From contig NC_089235.1 in the NCBI RefSeq assembly GCF_963924675.1, forward strand, positions 56,879,520 to 56,943,519: 64,000 nt of DNA, read 5' to 3'. Positions 59,935-64,000 of the stretch are shown here, piece by piece. Position 1 is the stretch's first letter, and each line of letters starts with the position of its first letter. This stretch comes from Phocoena phocoena (Eukaryota > Chordata > Mammalia > Artiodactyla > Phocoenidae). Made by a program: the position numbers and the translations under genes. The notes beneath the pieces were generated by a model, which was not told the DNA's origin, did not search any database, and saw nothing but the letters and a program-made list of their open reading frames with translations.

Positions 59935-61589
59935 CTTTTTTTGACATCTTTATTGGAGTATAATTGCTTTACAATGGTGTGTTAGTTTCTGCTTTATAAC
60001 AAAGTGAATCAGTTATACATATACATATGTTCTCATATCTCTTCCTTCTTGCGTCTCCCTCCCTCCCACCCTCCCAATCCCACCCTTCTAGGTGGTCACA
60101 AAGCGCCCAGCTGATCTCCCTGTGCTAAGCGGCTGCTTCCCACTAGCTATCTATTTTACGTTTGGTAGTTTATATATGTCCATGCCACTCTCATTTTGTC
60201 TCAGTTTACACTTCCCCCTCCCCATATCCTCAAGTCCATGCTCTAGTAGGTCTGTGTCTTTATTCCCATGTTACCCTTAGGTTCTTCATGACTTTTTTTT
60301 TCTTAGATTCCATATATATGTGTTAGCATATGGTATTTGTTTTTCTCTTTCTGACTTACTTCACTCTGTATGACAGACTCTAGGTCCATCCACCTCACTA
60401 CAAATAACTCAATTTCGTTTCTTTTTATGGCTGAGTAATATTCCATTGTATATATGTACCACATCTTCTTTATCCATTCATCTGTTGATGGACACTTAGG
60501 TTACTTCCATGTCCTGGCTATTGTAAATAGAGCTGCAATGAACATTTTGGTACATGACTCTTTTTGAATTATGGTTTTCTCAGGGTATGTGCCCGGTAGT
60601 GGGATTGCTGGGTTGTATGGTAGTTCTATTTGTAGTTTTTTATGGAACCTCCATACTGTTCTCCATAGTGGCTGTATCAATTTACATTCCCACCAACAGT
60701 GCAACAGGGTTCCCTTTTCTCCACACCCTCTCCAGAATTTATTGTTTCTAGATTTTTTGATGATGGCCATTCTGACCGGTGTGAGATGATATCTCATTGC
60801 GGTTTTGATTTGCATTTCTCTAATGATTAATGATGTTGAGCATTCTTTCATGTGTTTTTTGGCAATCTGTATATCTTCTTTGGAGAAATGTCTATTTAGG
60901 TCTTCTGTCCTTTTTTGGATTGGGTTGGGTTGTTTTTTGTTATTGAGCTGCATGAGCTGCTTGTAAATTTTGGAGATTAATCCTTTGTCAGTTGCTTCAT
61001 TTGCAAATATTTTCTTGCATTCTGAGGGTTGTCTTTTGTTCTTGTTTATGGTTTCCTTTGCTGTGCAAGAACTTTTAAGTTTCATTAGGTCCCATTTGTT
61101 TATTTTTGTTTTGATTTCCATTTCTGTAGGAGGTGGGTCAAAAAGGATCTTGCTGTGATTTATGTCATAGAGTGTTCTGCCTATGTTTTCCTCTAAGAGT
61201 TTGATAGTGTCTGACCTTACATTTAGGTCTTTAATCCATTTTGAATTTATTTTTGTGTATGGTGTTAGGGAGTGTTCTAATTTCATACTTTTACATGTAG
61301 CTGTCCAGTTTTCCCAGCACCACTTATTGAAGAAGCTGTCTTTTCTCCACTGTATATTCTTGCCTTCTTTATCAAAGATAAGGTGACCATATGTGCTTGG
61401 GTTTATCTCTGGGCTTTCTATCCTGTTCCATTCATCTATATTTCTGTTTTTGTGCCAGTACCATACTGTCTTGATTACTGTAGCTTTGTAGTATAGTCTG
61501 AAGTCAGGGAGCCTGATTCCTCCAGCTCCATTTTTCATTCACTAGATTGTTTTGGGTATTCGGGGTCTTTTGTGTTTCCATACAAATCG
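59935..61589 (-). mobile_element. Younger L1, 5'-truncated, inserted in the old L1 (antisense)
   Basis: It starts with the complement of a poly(A) tail (59928-59943), then the young L1 3' UTR ('acatctttattggagtataa', a C-rich tract at 60056-60090, 'gatctccctgtgctaagcgg'). ORF2 C-terminal coding follows to about 61585. TSD: 'tcaaacacatgttttt' (59919-59934) and 'tcaaacacattttttt'-like text from 61590. The 5' end is cut inside ORF2, as in most L1 insertions. Confidence 0.93.
60501..61538 (-). pseudogene. L1 ORF2p C-terminal region, 345-codon open frame
   Basis: This is the longest open frame in the window. It matches the post-RT part of mammalian L1 ORF2p: '[20 protein letters not shown]' near the N-terminus, '[20 protein letters not shown]' at residues 74-93, '[15 protein letters not shown]' at 185-199, '[15 protein letters not shown]' at 217-231, and the Cys-rich motif at 268-286. 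Two defects are visible. Residue 268 is Phe (codon 60735-60737) where family members have the first Cys of the motif. A TAA at 60501-60503 replaces what is normally a CAA Gln codon, cutting the last ~60 residues, whose sequence continues downstream (PKCPSTDEW-like). Endonuclease and RT are missing by 5' truncation, so the product could not retrotranspose. Confidence 0.88.
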
Positions 61590-62370
61590 TCAAACACATT
61601 TTTTAAAAACAATCTACATTTTCTTGCTCTCCTCCCTCACATTTTATAATTTTTGATGTCCCCTTTTACACCTTCAAGTTTATCCTTTTGCTGTTTATTG
61701 TGGTTATCATCACTTTCACAAAAACATTTTTGATTTTTTTTTTTTAACTGCATACTGGCTTATTTAAGTCATTTACTTTTCAGTTGTGGTGCTGTATTCT
61801 TTTAATTTTTGCTTGTCTGCGAAATTGTTTCTCTCTGCTTCTATTCTAAATGATAATCTTGCTGGGTGGAGTATCCTAAGTTTCAGGTTTTTCCCTTTCA
61901 GGACTTTGAATATATCTTGCCTCTCCCTGCTGGCTTGCAATCTCTATTTGTGTAGAGAATCAGCTGATAGCCTTATGGAGTTTCCCTTGTAATTAACACC
62001 TTGTTTTTCTCTTGCTGCTTTTAGAATCCTCTCTTTAACTTTTGGCATTTTAATTACAATATGTCTAGGTATAGGTCTCTTTCGGTTCATCTAGTTTGGG
62101 GCCCTCTGTGAATCCTGTACCCGGATATTTGTTTCCATTTTTAGGTTTGGTAAATTTTCATCCATAATTTTTTCAAATATCTTTTTGATACCCTTTTCTC
62201 TTTCTTCTCCTTCTGGGATCCCTATTATGTGTCAGTTGGGATGCTTTATGTTATCCCACAGGTCTCATATATTGCTTTCATTTTTTTTTTCTTACTTGCC
62301 TTTCTGTCTGCTGCCCTGATTGATTGATTTCCATTATTCTATCTTTCAGATCACTTATTCATACAAAACC
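61590..62370 (-). mobile_element. Old L1, second part (5'-proximal, antisense)
   Basis: The text continues the old L1 after the younger insertion: 'aatctacattttcttgctct', 'gtttattgtggttatcatca', 'tcttgctgggtggagtatcc', 'gaatcagctgatagccttat', 'tcttgctgcttttagaatcc', 'ttctccttctgggatcccta'. This is the reverse complement of L1M sequence upstream of ORF2. Frames are short and broken. Confidence 0.65.
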
Positions 62371-64000
62371 CATATTTTAAAATGTACTACTCTGTTAACT
62401 TTGATGAACAGCCTAGATTAGGAATAAACATAATAGTAGAAAATATCCTCAATAGCATTTATATAACATTAATATTAATTATAATATTACAAGAGAGTAA
62501 AAGATTACCTGACATGGTTACAACTTCAATGTCAGGGCATGTTGTAAAAACTGCTGAGTTTAGTCTTGCAACAATGTGTGATGTCCCTTTCAAAACTAGA
62601 TGTTTCCTGTAGAAGCCAAGTGTATGCAATACAATGCCAGTGTGTTAGGGAGTGTAACCCAGGAATTCTTCTGGAAATTAGGTGGCACGGAAAGGAATTG
62701 GAAGTTTATACTTAAACTAAATTAAAGGACATAGTTGTTTTATATTTCAGCATTTACTAGAAAGAGAAAAAGGAACCTATATACTCCTTATGCCAAGACA
62801 GGTTTCCTGGGAGAGTATAGTTTTTAGGGGCTGGCAGTCAGGAAAGCACTAAAAGTGCTGGGGGGATGGGGGGCACCTGCTACTAGAAATTATAAAGTTG
62901 GCCAGAGCCTAGAGACAACGGTAGTGATTAGAACATTTAGTCGAGATTGGAACATTTACTTCAATGTCAGTGAGTGAAGATAATTATTTGCAAAGTTCTA
63001 GGGTTGCAGTAGGAGCCACGCATTCTCCAAACTAAGAATTTCTCAGGGTTGGAAACAGCAGTTATTCGTTAAACACTATTTTATTGAATGAGACTGTTAA
63101 GTACATTGAAAAACGTTCAGCATGTTTGGATCTTGCCCCACCTTTCAACCACAGATTCTTAAGTCGGGGCTTAAATGTTAAGTGTTTGTGTAAAGCTTGT
63201 ATTCTATGAATTCTGTTTTCCTTCCCTGCCCAAATCTCACCAGTTATAAACTATTCTATACTCCCTCAATATTTAATCTCTTTTCTCTTTACACTTCCTG
63301 TCAGTCAATCCCGTTTCATCCTTGTGCACATTTGCAAAGCCTCAGCAAGCACGCACATGAAAGTGACACTCACATGTGCACGCGAAGTCCTGAAGTCTCA
63401 CAAAAAGAAATTAAAGAAGAAAACAGGGTTTTGTAAAACTCATTGGAAACATAAATGGGAAACAGTGAAACCCAGTTTGTATTCTCCAATCTTTATTTGC
63501 TATATACTCTTCTGAACTTGTTAAAAATATTATATTCTATTTTCTCATAGCAATTATGTTATCCCATAATCATCCCAGCATATTGAAACTCTTGAGGAAT
63601 ATAACAATAAATTCTCCCAAATTATAAAATATTATATATGTGTCAGAGTTAATAATGTGTTTACAGCTAAAAATGCCCATATTTTAGCTATTTATTACGT
63701 CACTATGCTTTTGATTTCATATCTCACTAGTAAATGATTTCTTGTGTCTACTTTATTGGCCCTGTCAGCCCAAACAGAATTTCTGCCAATGAATGATAAA
63801 GAAGAAATGAAGATTGTAGTTCTTACTCACTGCAGTTACTCTTACAGTATGCTTAATATAGTATTCAAATATGCAGCAAGCCTAGGGTCCCTTAGCTATT
63901 CTCAGGTTCAATTCCTTTGCTGAATCAAATGCTTTCTCCCAACCTTTCAACCTCTTTCCTCCTCTGCAGTAACAATCTCTGTTCCATTGGACAGTGATCT
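62371..64000. other. Unassigned AT-rich stretch
   Basis: No gene or nameable repeat. Plus frames 62382-62612 and 63197-63515 are short, overlap each other, and show no domain. Confidence 0.45.

Noticed and set aside
1..64000. CRISPR array, operon, prophage or other prokaryotic system
   Set aside because: No regularly spaced direct repeats, no dense coding, and SINE/LINE/LTR content that is unmistakably mammalian.

Overview
The window is AT-rich mammalian DNA with no recognisable host gene, exon, rRNA or functional tRNA gene. The organism is almost certainly a cetacean (whale or dolphin). Three full-length SINEs (7909-8126, 13521-13743, 27991-28202) have the tRNA-derived head and body typical of the cetacean CHR-2 family. 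Four more (28799-29107, 37905-38233, 42801-43129, 47650-47916) are of the longer CHR-1 type. Most are flanked by clear target-site duplications (TSDs). The L1 3' ends are of the cetartiodactyl type. I cannot name the species.

Layout. 1-6.7 kb: a degraded sense L1 (820-1735), an L2 and a MIR remnant, otherwise unassigned sequence. 6.7-11.8 kb: an antisense class III (ERVL-like) endogenous retrovirus with integrase, RT and probable upstream remnants, interrupted by an L1 3' end and a CHR-2 SINE that used the same target. 12-16.1 kb: MER5-type DNA transposon pieces, one split by a CHR-2, then an L1 inside an older L1. 17-27 kb: sparse L2/MIR relics and a near-perfect 121/124 bp tandem duplication (26763-27014). 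28-30.2 kb: CHR-2, CHR-1, and a MaLR LTR split by an antisense solo LTR. 32.9-36.8 kb: L1 fragments, an old non-coding repeat split by a short L1, and a hAT-like MITE. 37.5-45.3 kb: MIR, CHR-1, a first LTR of a family seen again at 52.4 kb, an old repeat, and an antisense L1 split by CHR-1. 45.4-53.0 kb: a cluster of ERVL-like pol/gag remnants and LTRs. 53-58.4 kb: nothing identifiable. 58.4-62.4 kb: an internally deleted old L1 split by a younger 5'-truncated L1 that carries the longest ORF in the window (345 codons, 60501-61538 minus, the C-terminal part of ORF2p).

There is no operon, gene set or new biological system that I can support. The content is a layered record of retrotransposition. 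The most informative items are the nested insertions, the in-frame internal deletion of the old L1, the recent tandem duplication, and a palindromic patch in an L1 3' UTR. Family names come from recognising consensus features by eye, without a database search.
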